NCBI GenBank assembly: GCA_937969485.1 | Contig: CALBVQ010000119.1 | Location: 1 to 10,471, forward strand | Direction: 5' to 3' | Length of the DNA stretch: 10,471 nucleotides | Origin: an uncultured Saprospiraceae bacterium | GTDB lineage: Bacteria; Bacteroidota; Bacteroidia; Chitinophagales; Saprospiraceae | Shown: in pieces, positions 1 to 6,452 of the stretch | Numbering within the stretch: position 1 is the first letter of the stretch | How the letters are laid out: each line of letters begins with the position of its first letter | Notes under the pieces: generated by a model | Databases searched by the model: none | The model's input: only the letters and a program-made list of their open reading frames with translations | Told to the model about the DNA's origin: nothing | Program-made: the position numbers and the translations under genes

Positions 1-66
1 CTTTATATTGGAAAGCAGATTAAAAGAGACAAAGTTACTTTATCTTCAACTTATATTTATTTCTAG
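1..66 (+). CDS. Possible 3' end of a plus-strand gene cut by the window edge
   Basis: Frame 1 is open from the first base to a TAG at 64-66 and encodes 21 residues ending VTLSSTYIYF. The alternating polar/aromatic pattern with a terminal Phe resembles the last strand of an outer-membrane beta-barrel, and codons starting with G (GGA, GAC, GTT) sit in this frame. Only 21 codons are visible. Frame 2 is also open across the same stretch, so this could be chance. If real, the gene converges on the hydrolase gene whose stop codon is at 103-105. Confidence 0.25.
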   Translation, partial: LYIGKQIKRDKVTLSSTYIYF

Positions 67-102
67 GGATAGTATTCAGTTTCTGTATAGAATAAAGAAA
101 AT

Positions 103-978
103 TTAGAGATGCATTCCTACAAAACTAATTATCCTATCCAATGTATCAAAAACATCAGGATCTCCCCAACCATGCCCACCTTCGGGATAAAAAATATAGT
201 TATTAATTACGCCGTTACTTTCTAATTCATCCCTAAGAATTTCTCCTTGCTGTTCGGGAACTAGTAAGTCCAATCCTCCGTAAAATGAAATAGTAGGAAC
301 AGTAGAAGATTCAACTAAATATCTTGGACTAATTGATCTATAATAAGCTTCATTCCCCTCTATTGGTAAACCCATTATGATTTCTACATTAGAAATTAAT
401 TCAATAGTCTCTTCATCAGTTGCCTCCGAATAGGAGCTATGGGTAAAGTCTGTAGGTCCAACAATATTACCTATGACTTGTATATCAGAATTTTCATCAT
501 TCTTATAACTGTATAACATAGAGAGGTGTGCCCCAGCGCTTAAACCTACAAAGGCAAATGTTGGATTTACTGAATAATCTTCAGCATTTTCTTTGAAGTA
601 GGTTATAAATGTTGATATATCTTCCATTTGCATGGGCAAAGGATTCTCAGCTAAATCTCCCAGTCTATAATTGAGATTCGCAATAGCGTAATTTTCTGTA
701 AATTCTTTAAGGTATTCGTAATAACCTTGAATATCTCCTTTGTCTCCTTCTACCCATCCTCCACCATGAACAAAAACAATAACTTTTGTAGTTTCTTTGG
801 ATCGATTTTCAGGTAAAAAAAGATCAAACTTTTGAAGTTCTTCGTCTCCATATTCGACATCTATTAGTTCGACATCTTCTGACGTATCTTCAATATTGGG
901 GTCGGCTGTTTGAGGGTCACATGATAGTAAAAGAATAATAGAAAAAGAGAGAGAAAAAACTAATTTTTGAGACAACAT
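103..978 (-). CDS. Lipoprotein alpha/beta hydrolase (esterase/lipase-like)
   Basis: A 291-aa serine hydrolase of the alpha/beta fold, closest in look to the HGGGW-type esterase families (BD-FAE/hormone-sensitive-lipase-like). The expected activity is hydrolysis of an ester, for example acetyl or other acyl groups on a carbohydrate, but the substrate is not known. Residues 1-20 are a lipoprotein signal peptide with lipobox LLSC, so Cys20 would be lipidated after cleavage. An acidic linker (about 21-47) follows. The oxyanion motif HGGGW is at 71-75 and the nucleophile elbow GLSAG at 145-149 (Ser147). The probable acid is Asp237 in GGLD, and the probable base is His269 in GGHGW. The triad is complete and the length is normal, so the gene looks intact. 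It lies 66 bp downstream of the giant FG-GAP lipoprotein gene on the same strand and may share its transcript. No clear promoter box was seen in the gap. The fold and triad are solid; the substrate is unknown. Confidence 0.9.
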   Translation of the reverse strand: MLSQKLVFSLSFSIILLLSCDPQTADPNIEDTSEDVELIDVEYGDEELQKFDLFLPENRSKETTKVIVFVHGGGWVEGDKGDIQGYYEYLKEFTENYAIANLNYRLGDLAENPLPMQMEDISTFITYFKENAEDYSVNPTFAFVGLSAGAHLSMLYSYKNDENSDIQVIGNIVGPTDFTHSSYSEATDEETIELISNVEIIMGLPIEGNEAYYRSISPRYLVESSTVPTISFYGGLDLLVPEQQGEILRDELESNGVINNYIFYPEGGHGWGDPDVFDTLDRIISFVGMHL

Positions 979-1044
979 ATTTTTGCGTATTGAACTATCT
1001 TGTTAACGAAAAATTTCACACTAGTAGTATTAAAAAGCTGCATG
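979..1044. other. Short gap between the hydrolase and FG-GAP lipoprotein genes
   Basis: These 66 bp separate two genes read in the same (minus) direction. I found no TAnnTTTG box and no hairpin followed by a T-run, so the hydrolase is probably read through from the lipoprotein gene. A promoter too divergent to recognise cannot be excluded. Confidence 0.5.
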
Positions 1045-4000
1045 TTACTTCAAACTGTAAAACTGTGCTTCGGCTCCATTATTAAAAATAGCAACAAGTG
1101 TATTTTTCCCAGCCTTCATTTCTCGCACTTCACGAACATCTTTGTAGGCGTTGATTCCTGTTTTGGATGTAGGAACAATTTCGAATGTATTATCGTCTTT
1201 TTGGATCGCAGCATATCCAGTTCCAGCATCACTTCGAGTAGTCTCTACTTCTCTGTTATAGTAGTTTCCAGCTGCAAAGAAATCCTTTTTCCCATCCCTA
1301 TTGATGTCCATTACTGCAAATCCAAAGGTCGGCGAAATCTGTGCCATATTCGGTAATTCAATTACATCAAATTTTCCATTTCCATTGTTTCTGAAATAGC
1401 TAGTCGCAAACGTGTAAACTTCCTCCTTTACTGTATTTGCTCCCATCTTGTTATCTAGAACTTCGGTTATCGTCGCGGACCCAAAATCTTCGTATGTCGC
1501 AAATTCACTCTTTACGAAGGGCATCTGCTCACTACTGCACTGACGGCCACGCACAGGGTACAAATTCCCATCACTCCCGTAATATCCTAAGTAAACATCA
1601 TTACTTCCATTCGCATCGAAATCATCCACATACAATTTAAACGGCTGCTCTTCTGAAGCCTTGAATTTCAAGTTCTTACCTAAATTTCCAGCAAGAATAT
1701 CCAGATCCCCATCTCCATCCATATCTACTACTTCTAACCTATTCCACCACCCGTCACTTTTGCCCAGCTGAGCAACATCCGTTTTTTCCGACCATTGTCC
1801 ATCATAACTGTAAATACTAATCGGCATCCACTCACCTCCCAGTATTAATTCTACCTTTTTGTCGCCGTCAATATCAGCGAATATCGCATCAGTTACCATC
1901 CCCATCTCAATCTCGTCCTTCTTTACGAAATTCCCGTCTACATTTTCAAGGAAATAACTCAATGGCGCATACCCATATTTCCCAGGTGTCTGACGACCTC
2001 CTACGAAAATATCATTGTCCCCATCTGCATCATAATCTCCTATCGCAACCGCACCCGTACTCACGTTCAAGCCTGCTATCTTACCTTTTGAGAATGTTCC
2101 ACCATTATTAATGTACAATCTATCAGCATAGATCTTATCTCCAGCAGGGCTCTCATTGCCTCCACTTCCTACATATAAATCCATATCTCCATCTCCATCC
2201 GCATCAAAAAACTCAGCAGCACCATCCTCGTAATTCTGATCTTTGCCAAACACTCCATTCTGTGCTTTCGTAAATTGACCTGACGCACTACCTAGGAAAA
2301 TATTTCCTGAAACACCGCGAGCCCCTCCCATATACATATCGTCATTTCCGTCGCCATTAATATCGGCAACAGCAACCACAGGCCCTAGTGTTGACATCTT
2401 ATGTGGCAAAAGAATCTCTTTTTTATAATCGTCATAGATATTGTCCATATACACTATCGATTCGTTCTGCTTCACATTCAAAAACATCGTAGCGTTTCGC
2501 TTTTTCTGATAGGTTCCTCCTGCGTCACTATGTTTAAGTGTGATCGTTTGATTTGCTAGCAAGTCATTATAAATTGCAGTTTTACCGTCAGGCCACTTAA
2601 CCATTAATTCCGCTATTTTATTTTGGGCTTTAAGCCCAAAATGTATAGCATCTTCACAGCTTGACATATATCCTCTGTATGGATTTAACTGAGCGCGCTG
2701 AACCTGATCTCCATACGTAATCTGTACTTCGGCTCCATATCCATGCGTATTTCCAGCGGGTCCTTCCAGGTTTATCTTGATGTAATTATTCAATCCCAAG
2801 TCGTTGGCCTTATTGTCGTACAGGAATGCTGTCATGTTACTGTTGTTAATTACAAAGTCCATGTCTCCATCATTGTCAAAGTCTGCATATGCCGCTCCGG
2901 AAGACCATGAACCCTTGTCAAAATCCCATGCATCATTCATTTTAGAGAACTCTAAATCCCCGTCATTACGGTACACAAAATTTGCGATTTTTACAGATGG
3001 CGCTTTGTTCGAAACTTCCAATGGATCATACTGTACCTTGGTACCATTCTTGATTGCTTCTTCCTGAGCTTTCTTAAAGTAATCTTTTCTCCAGTTGTCG
3101 TAATCCTTGTTTCTCACTTCCTTGTAAACGCCATTCGTAATCATCACATCTTGTAATCCATCTTGATCAATATCAACGAAAAGCGGTGCCCAACTCCAGT
3201 CTGTATTACTTATTCCACTTAATTGTGCAATTTCACTGAACATTCCATTTCCGTTATTCAAGTGCAGTGCATTGAACATATACTGGTGATGATAACCATT
3301 CGCTGCTAACTTCCAAAATTTTTCAGGATTCATTCCTCCCATATTCGTCTTCTGGCGGAAATTATCCTCTGCAACCATATCTACTGAAAAGATATCCAAG
3401 TTTCCATCGTTGTTAATGTCAGCTATATCTACTCCCATCGAGAAATTACTTATGTGGCGGAACGACTGTTCTCCTACATTTTCAAAACTCCCGTTCCCCT
3501 TGTTTCGTAATAACAAGTCAGGTTCCTCGTAGTCAGCCGCAATCATCAGATCAATATCTCCGTCCTGATCGAAATCAATAGGATTTACTGATAATGTGTA
3601 GCAGTAATTTGTCACTCCTCCTAGCTGTGTGAAATCGACATACGTCCCATTTTGATTCTTATAAAGTCTATCAGTGTACTGGTAATCCTTTTTATTTTTC
3701 ATGTCCTGCTTAGAGAAAAAATCATTTGGAGGTTGATTACCGATGTAGACATCGAGGTCATTGTCTCCGTCCATATCGAAAAATGTCGCACAGGTTGAAT
3801 ATCCGGTGTCTGCCAAGCCATAATTTGCCGCAGCTTCTGTAAATGTGGAATTTCCATTATTGACGTACAGTAAATTTCTTCTCTTGTTGGGATCAGTATG
3901 CATGAACCTGTTTACGTAAATATCGTCGAACCCATCGTTGTTGATGTCTACAACGGATATTCCCGTGCTGTAATAATCTCCCTGTAAAATCCCAGCTGCT

Positions 4001-4326
4001 GTTGTAATATTCTCAAAGGTCATATTGCCTTTGTTTCTGTACAGTTGATCCTTTCCTTGTGTAGATGCAAAATACACATCTTCAAAACCATCGTTATCTA
4101 CATCAAGAACAGCTACTCCTGAACCTTGCAGTAAACCGTCATAGGTAAACGAATTGATTACCATAGTTTCCACGATTTCGTTATTGAAATCAAGTCCACT
4201 CTTTTCAGAATCAACAAGTTCTAAAAGTTTTAAGCTCGACGTATCCTCCACTGTCATTCTCTCCTTGTTTTGGCTACAAGAAGATATTATAAAAACAGCA
4301 CATACTATACTGAAAATCTTATACAT
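1045..4326 (-). CDS. Giant VCBS/FG-GAP repeat lipoprotein with ASPIC/UnbV domain
   Basis: About 1093 aa from the chosen start. Residues 1-17 are a lipoprotein signal peptide ending in lipobox ISSC (Cys17). Fourteen Asp-rich calcium-loop motifs of the D-x-(D/N)-x-D-G type follow, typical of FG-GAP/VCBS beta-propeller blades. Seven lie at about residues 75-490 (DVDNDG first, DFDNDG at 482) and seven at about 655-1015 (DINGDG first, DINRDG at 1007). Between them, at about 529-596, is an ASPIC/UnbV domain (GAEVQI, RGYMSS, IHFGL, VKWPDGK), as in the CRTAC1-like family. The likely role is an extracytoplasmic, calcium-stabilised binding or scaffold protein; no catalytic residues are evident. The open frame extends upstream to an ATG at 4366-4368. 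I chose the ATG at 4324-4326 because it begins directly with the signal peptide and because a perfect TAnnTTTG box lies inside the extra 14 codons. The gene sits 55 bp after menE, with no obvious functional tie to menaquinone. Its exact function is unknown. Confidence 0.9.
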   Translation of the reverse strand: MYKIFSIVCAVFIISSCSQNKERMTVEDTSSLKLLELVDSEKSGLDFNNEIVETMVINSFTYDGLLQGSGVAVLDVDNDGFEDVYFASTQGKDQLYRNKGNMTFENITTAAGILQGDYYSTGISVVDINNDGFDDIYVNRFMHTDPNKRRNLLYVNNGNSTFTEAAANYGLADTGYSTCATFFDMDGDNDLDVYIGNQPPNDFFSKQDMKNKKDYQYTDRLYKNQNGTYVDFTQLGGVTNYCYTLSVNPIDFDQDGDIDLMIAADYEEPDLLLRNKGNGSFENVGEQSFRHISNFSMGVDIADINNDGNLDIFSVDMVAEDNFRQKTNMGGMNPEKFWKLAANGYHHQYMFNALHLNNGNGMFSEIAQLSGISNTDWSWAPLFVDIDQDGLQDVMITNGVYKEVRNKDYDNWRKDYFKKAQEEAIKNGTKVQYDPLEVSNKAPSVKIANFVYRNDGDLEFSKMNDAWDFDKGSWSSGAAYADFDNDGDMDFVINNSNMTAFLYDNKANDLGLNNYIKINLEGPAGNTHGYGAEVQITYGDQVQRAQLNPYRGYMSSCEDAIHFGLKAQNKIAELMVKWPDGKTAIYNDLLANQTITLKHSDAGGTYQKKRNATMFLNVKQNESIVYMDNIYDDYKKEILLPHKMSTLGPVVAVADINGDGNDDMYMGGARGVSGNIFLGSASGQFTKAQNGVFGKDQNYEDGAAEFFDADGDGDMDLYVGSGGNESPAGDKIYADRLYINNGGTFSKGKIAGLNVSTGAVAIGDYDADGDNDIFVGGRQTPGKYGYAPLSYFLENVDGNFVKKDEIEMGMVTDAIFADIDGDKKVELILGGEWMPISIYSYDGQWSEKTDVAQLGKSDGWWNRLEVVDMDGDGDLDILAGNLGKNLKFKASEEQPFKLYVDDFDANGSNDVYLGYYGSDGNLYPVRGRQCSSEQMPFVKSEFATYEDFGSATITEVLDNKMGANTVKEEVYTFATSYFRNNGNGKFDVIELPNMAQISPTFGFAVMDINRDGKKDFFAAGNYYNREVETTRSDAGTGYAAIQKDDNTFEIVPTSKTGINAYKDVREVREMKAGKNTLVAIFNNGAEAQFYSLK
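2620..2642. repeat. Near-uninterrupted 23-bp inverted repeat inside the FG-GAP gene
   Basis: The arms ATTTTGGGCTT (2620-2630) and AAGCCCAAAAT (2632-2642) are perfect complements around one central T. The repeat lies in the ASPIC/UnbV coding region (protein HFGLKAQN). As RNA, the middle pairs would open to make a loop, leaving a stem of about 9-10 bp. No T-run follows on either strand, so it does not look like a standard terminator. Confidence 0.85.
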
Positions 4327-4345
4327 AGGTCTTAAATTTGGATGG

Positions 4346-4373
4346 CAAATGTATGATTTATTTTGCAATCAAA
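4346..4373 (-). promoter_or_regulatory. Putative Bacteroidota promoter for the FG-GAP lipoprotein gene
   Basis: On the minus strand, TACATTTG (4346-4353) matches the Bacteroidota -7 consensus TAnnTTTG exactly. A TTTG (4370-4373) lies 16 bp upstream as a candidate -33 element, a slightly short spacer compared with the roughly 19-20 bp usual for the phylum. The box lies in the gap after the menE stop codon and 19 bp before the preferred lipoprotein ATG at 4326. It implies transcription independent of the men operon and a very short leader. Confidence 0.5.
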
Positions 4374-4381
4374 CGATGGAT

Positions 4382-5410
4382 TTATTTCCGTATAATTTTC
4401 CCCGTTTCCGTCCTGCTAAATTTTTCTATAAAATATATTTGTTTAGGGGTTTCATATTTCGATAGATTCTCTTGTATTATCTTCGTAATCTCACTTGATT
4501 CTGGACCCTCTATTTTCATTACAAGTCGTTGCCCCAGTATATCATCTTCTTCGTGCGTCAAGTAAAATTCGCGAGTTATCAACTCACTTATTTTCTGCTC
4601 TATTTGCTCTGGATGGAGTTTTATCCCACCGGAATTCACCACATTGTCATATCTTCCTAACCATATGAAAGCCCTATCATTGATCAGCTTTACAACATCA
4701 TTCGTTATTACTTTTGAGATCGAGAGATGTTGAGTATGAATCACCAAGCAATCTCTTTCATCTTGACTAAATGTGACTCCTTCCAACGCCTTATATTTCG
4801 CTGATTTTTCTTTCCCATTTACTCTTCTCAAGGCCACATGTGACATCGTTTCTGTCATGCCGTAACCCAGATAAATACAGGTGTCTAGGTTTGCTATTAA
4901 GTGTTCTAGCGTTGTGTTTATTGGGCTTCCGCCCAAAAGTAAAGTCTCTATATTTTGTATGTTGTCTTTGAATTCAGATTGTAATCCTTCCATCAATTGA
5001 TGAGGTGTCATTACGCCAAAAGTGAAGGCCTTTGTACAGAATTTTAGTGGATTTGCGCTGGGTTGAAAGAAGTGAAGATCTGTATTCCATTCAAGCGAGC
5101 GGACTAGCATCATCTTACCTGCGATGTACTTGGCTGGAAGTGGATTGAAGTGCTTGTCTCCTTCTTTAAACTTAAAAAACGAACCTGTTGCAAACGCACT
5201 GCTCGTCATATCTGCCTTAAGTAGGTTAATGATTTTTGGTGTACCGGTAGAACCTGAGGTCTGTGCCTTCAAGTATTCCGCTGAATCCCGCCATTTTTCA
5301 AGAAATAGATAAACTTCCCGTTGATAGTCTTCTTTAAAACCTTCCAGGCTCATTGCTAGTAGCTCGTCAATTTCATACCTCCGATCTTGAAAAGTAATTG
5401 AACTAACCAT
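4382..5410 (-). CDS. menE: o-Succinylbenzoate-CoA ligase, MenE (AMP-binding), short form
   Basis: An adenylate-forming enzyme that would activate o-succinylbenzoate to its CoA thioester with ATP, in cytoplasmic menaquinone synthesis. With the start at 5410 it is 342 aa. The P-loop-like motif TSGSTGTPK is at 51-59 and the adenine-binding YGMTET at 183-188. Asp238 in TNDVV probably contacts the ribose. The hinge GRYDNVVNSGGIK is at 252-264, and the C-terminal catalytic lysine is probably Lys338 in TGKIIRK. It is about 100 residues shorter than E. coli MenE, mostly through a reduced N-terminal region, but every core motif is present. The open frame runs 14 codons further up to an ATG at 5452. 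I prefer 5410 because it gives an 8-bp overlap with menC (ATG inside the menC 3' end), whereas 5452 would overlap by 50 bp. The MenE assignment rests on adjacency to menC and menD; motifs alone would only say acyl-CoA synthetase. Confidence 0.9.
   Translation of the reverse strand: MVSSITFQDRRYEIDELLAMSLEGFKEDYQREVYLFLEKWRDSAEYLKAQTSGSTGTPKIINLLKADMTSSAFATGSFFKFKEGDKHFNPLPAKYIAGKMMLVRSLEWNTDLHFFQPSANPLKFCTKAFTFGVMTPHQLMEGLQSEFKDNIQNIETLLLGGSPINTTLEHLIANLDTCIYLGYGMTETMSHVALRRVNGKEKSAKYKALEGVTFSQDERDCLVIHTQHLSISKVITNDVVKLINDRAFIWLGRYDNVVNSGGIKLHPEQIEQKISELITREFYLTHEEDDILGQRLVMKIEGPESSEITKIIQENLSKYETPKQIYFIEKFSRTETGKIIRK
4921..4936. repeat. Hairpin TTGGGC-TTCC-GCCCAA inside menE
   Basis: A perfect 6-bp GC-rich stem around a 4-nt loop, in the codons for LLGGSPIN of menE. 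It shares the TTGGGC/GCCCAA arms with the inverted repeat in the FG-GAP gene. It is short enough to occur by chance. Confidence 0.6.
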
Positions 5411-6452
5411 CTTTCTCAAGTCTTGAGTAATTCCAGTTAATATTAGGATCATATTTCATAGAGTCATCCACAATTTGTAAAGGTGAATCAATATTATTCT
5501 CATACAAAGAACCTGTGCCAAGTCCTTGGAAATTATTCTTCTTGTGTGCAAATGTATACTGGGAAATGGCGTTCAAACATACATTTGATTCCAGAGCTGA
5601 GGTGATCCAGTAGTCCATTCCGCGCTCGTTACACAAGGAGATCCATTCGTCACAAGCTGTAAATCCTCCTACTAAACTAGGTTTAAGAACTATGTAATCT
5701 ACAGCAAGTGTGTCGAGTAAGTTAGCCCTTGATTTCAGGTCAGAGTGATGAAATAGTTCTTCATCGAGTGCGAGTGGAATAGGGCTGAAATTATTAAGTG
5801 AAATATGTGCTTCGTGATTTCCAACTTCAGTCACTTGTTCTATAGAATGCACGTTTATCTTTCCTAAAAACTCAAGCTTTCTTTTAGTGTCATCGTTATA
5901 ATCCCAAGCTCCATTTGCATCTACTCGTATGACTAGGTCATCACCGGCATTATCACGCATATATTGCAATAAGAATTTTTCCTGCTCCCAATCTATCGCG
6001 CCTACCTTCATCTTGATACATCGAAACTCCTTTGCAATCTTATCGTCGATTTGCTTTTTCATAAAAGATGAATCACCCATCCAGATCAAGCCATTGATAG
6101 GGATACCTTGTTGATGGTTGTAGAAGTCATTTTTGAAGTATAGATCTGTTCCTTCATTTTGCAAGGCTAGACGAAGCATTTCTATGCCACATTGAATGGA
6201 TGGAAATTCGGGCAAAAGGAGAGAATTTATCTCTCCATTCTCGATGGCTTTGCATACAATCGCTAATCGATCTTCGTAGTCTGGTCTATCATCAATTGAA
6301 AGCCCTTTTAGCAAGCCACATTCTGCCCAGTACACTTGATCTCCTTCCTCCCAACGAATGAAATAACTTAGTTTTTCAAACAAGATTCCTCGAGAGGTGC
6401 CAGCCGGTCTGTAGAATTTCAACACATATTTTGTATAGCTACATTTCCCCAT
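5403..6452 (-). CDS. menC: o-Succinylbenzoate synthase, MenC (enolase superfamily)
   Basis: A 349-aa dehydratase of the enolase superfamily, which would convert SHCHC to o-succinylbenzoate in the menaquinone pathway. The muconate-lactonising-type barrel is readable. The KxK motif is Lys147-Met-Lys149 (IKMKVG). The three Mg2+ ligands are Asp178 (RVDAN), Glu205 (SIEQ) and Asp230 (ALDE). The second catalytic lysine is Lys257 (VLKPS). The order and spacing match the OSBS family closely, so all catalytic residues are present. The ATG at 6450-6452 lies 14 bp inside the end of menD, which suggests translational coupling, and the gene end overlaps menE by 8 bp. OSBS-family enzymes can also racemise N-acylamino acids, but the men context makes OSBS the main role. 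Confidence 0.95.
   Translation of the reverse strand: MGKCSYTKYVLKFYRPAGTSRGILFEKLSYFIRWEEGDQVYWAECGLLKGLSIDDRPDYEDRLAIVCKAIENGEINSLLLPEFPSIQCGIEMLRLALQNEGTDLYFKNDFYNHQQGIPINGLIWMGDSSFMKKQIDDKIAKEFRCIKMKVGAIDWEQEKFLLQYMRDNAGDDLVIRVDANGAWDYNDDTKRKLEFLGKINVHSIEQVTEVGNHEAHISLNNFSPIPLALDEELFHHSDLKSRANLLDTLAVDYIVLKPSLVGGFTACDEWISLCNERGMDYWITSALESNVCLNAISQYTFAHKKNNFQGLGTGSLYENNIDSPLQIVDDSMKYDPNINWNYSRLEKDG

Noticed and set aside
73..95. TATTC...GAATA pairing downstream of the hydrolase gene as a terminator
   Set aside because: It is only a 5-bp AT-rich stem with a 12-nt loop and no T-run, too weak to call a terminator.
103..978. Hydrolase as MenH or a DHNA-CoA thioesterase completing the men pathway
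   Set aside because: It carries a lipoprotein signal and the HGGGW-type oxyanion motif, so it acts outside the cytoplasm, while the men substrates are cytoplasmic.
1000..1356. Plus-strand open frame opposite the end of the FG-GAP gene
   Set aside because: It lies antisense to a well-supported coding region, has no recognisable domain, and its Ser/Cys/Phe-rich composition is the mirror of Asp/Gly-rich codons on the other strand.
1690..2210. Repeated CCATCTCCATC-like tracts as a DNA repeat array or CRISPR
   Set aside because: They are the codons of the Asp/Gly calcium loops (DMDGDGD and similar), irregularly spaced and explained by the protein repeats.
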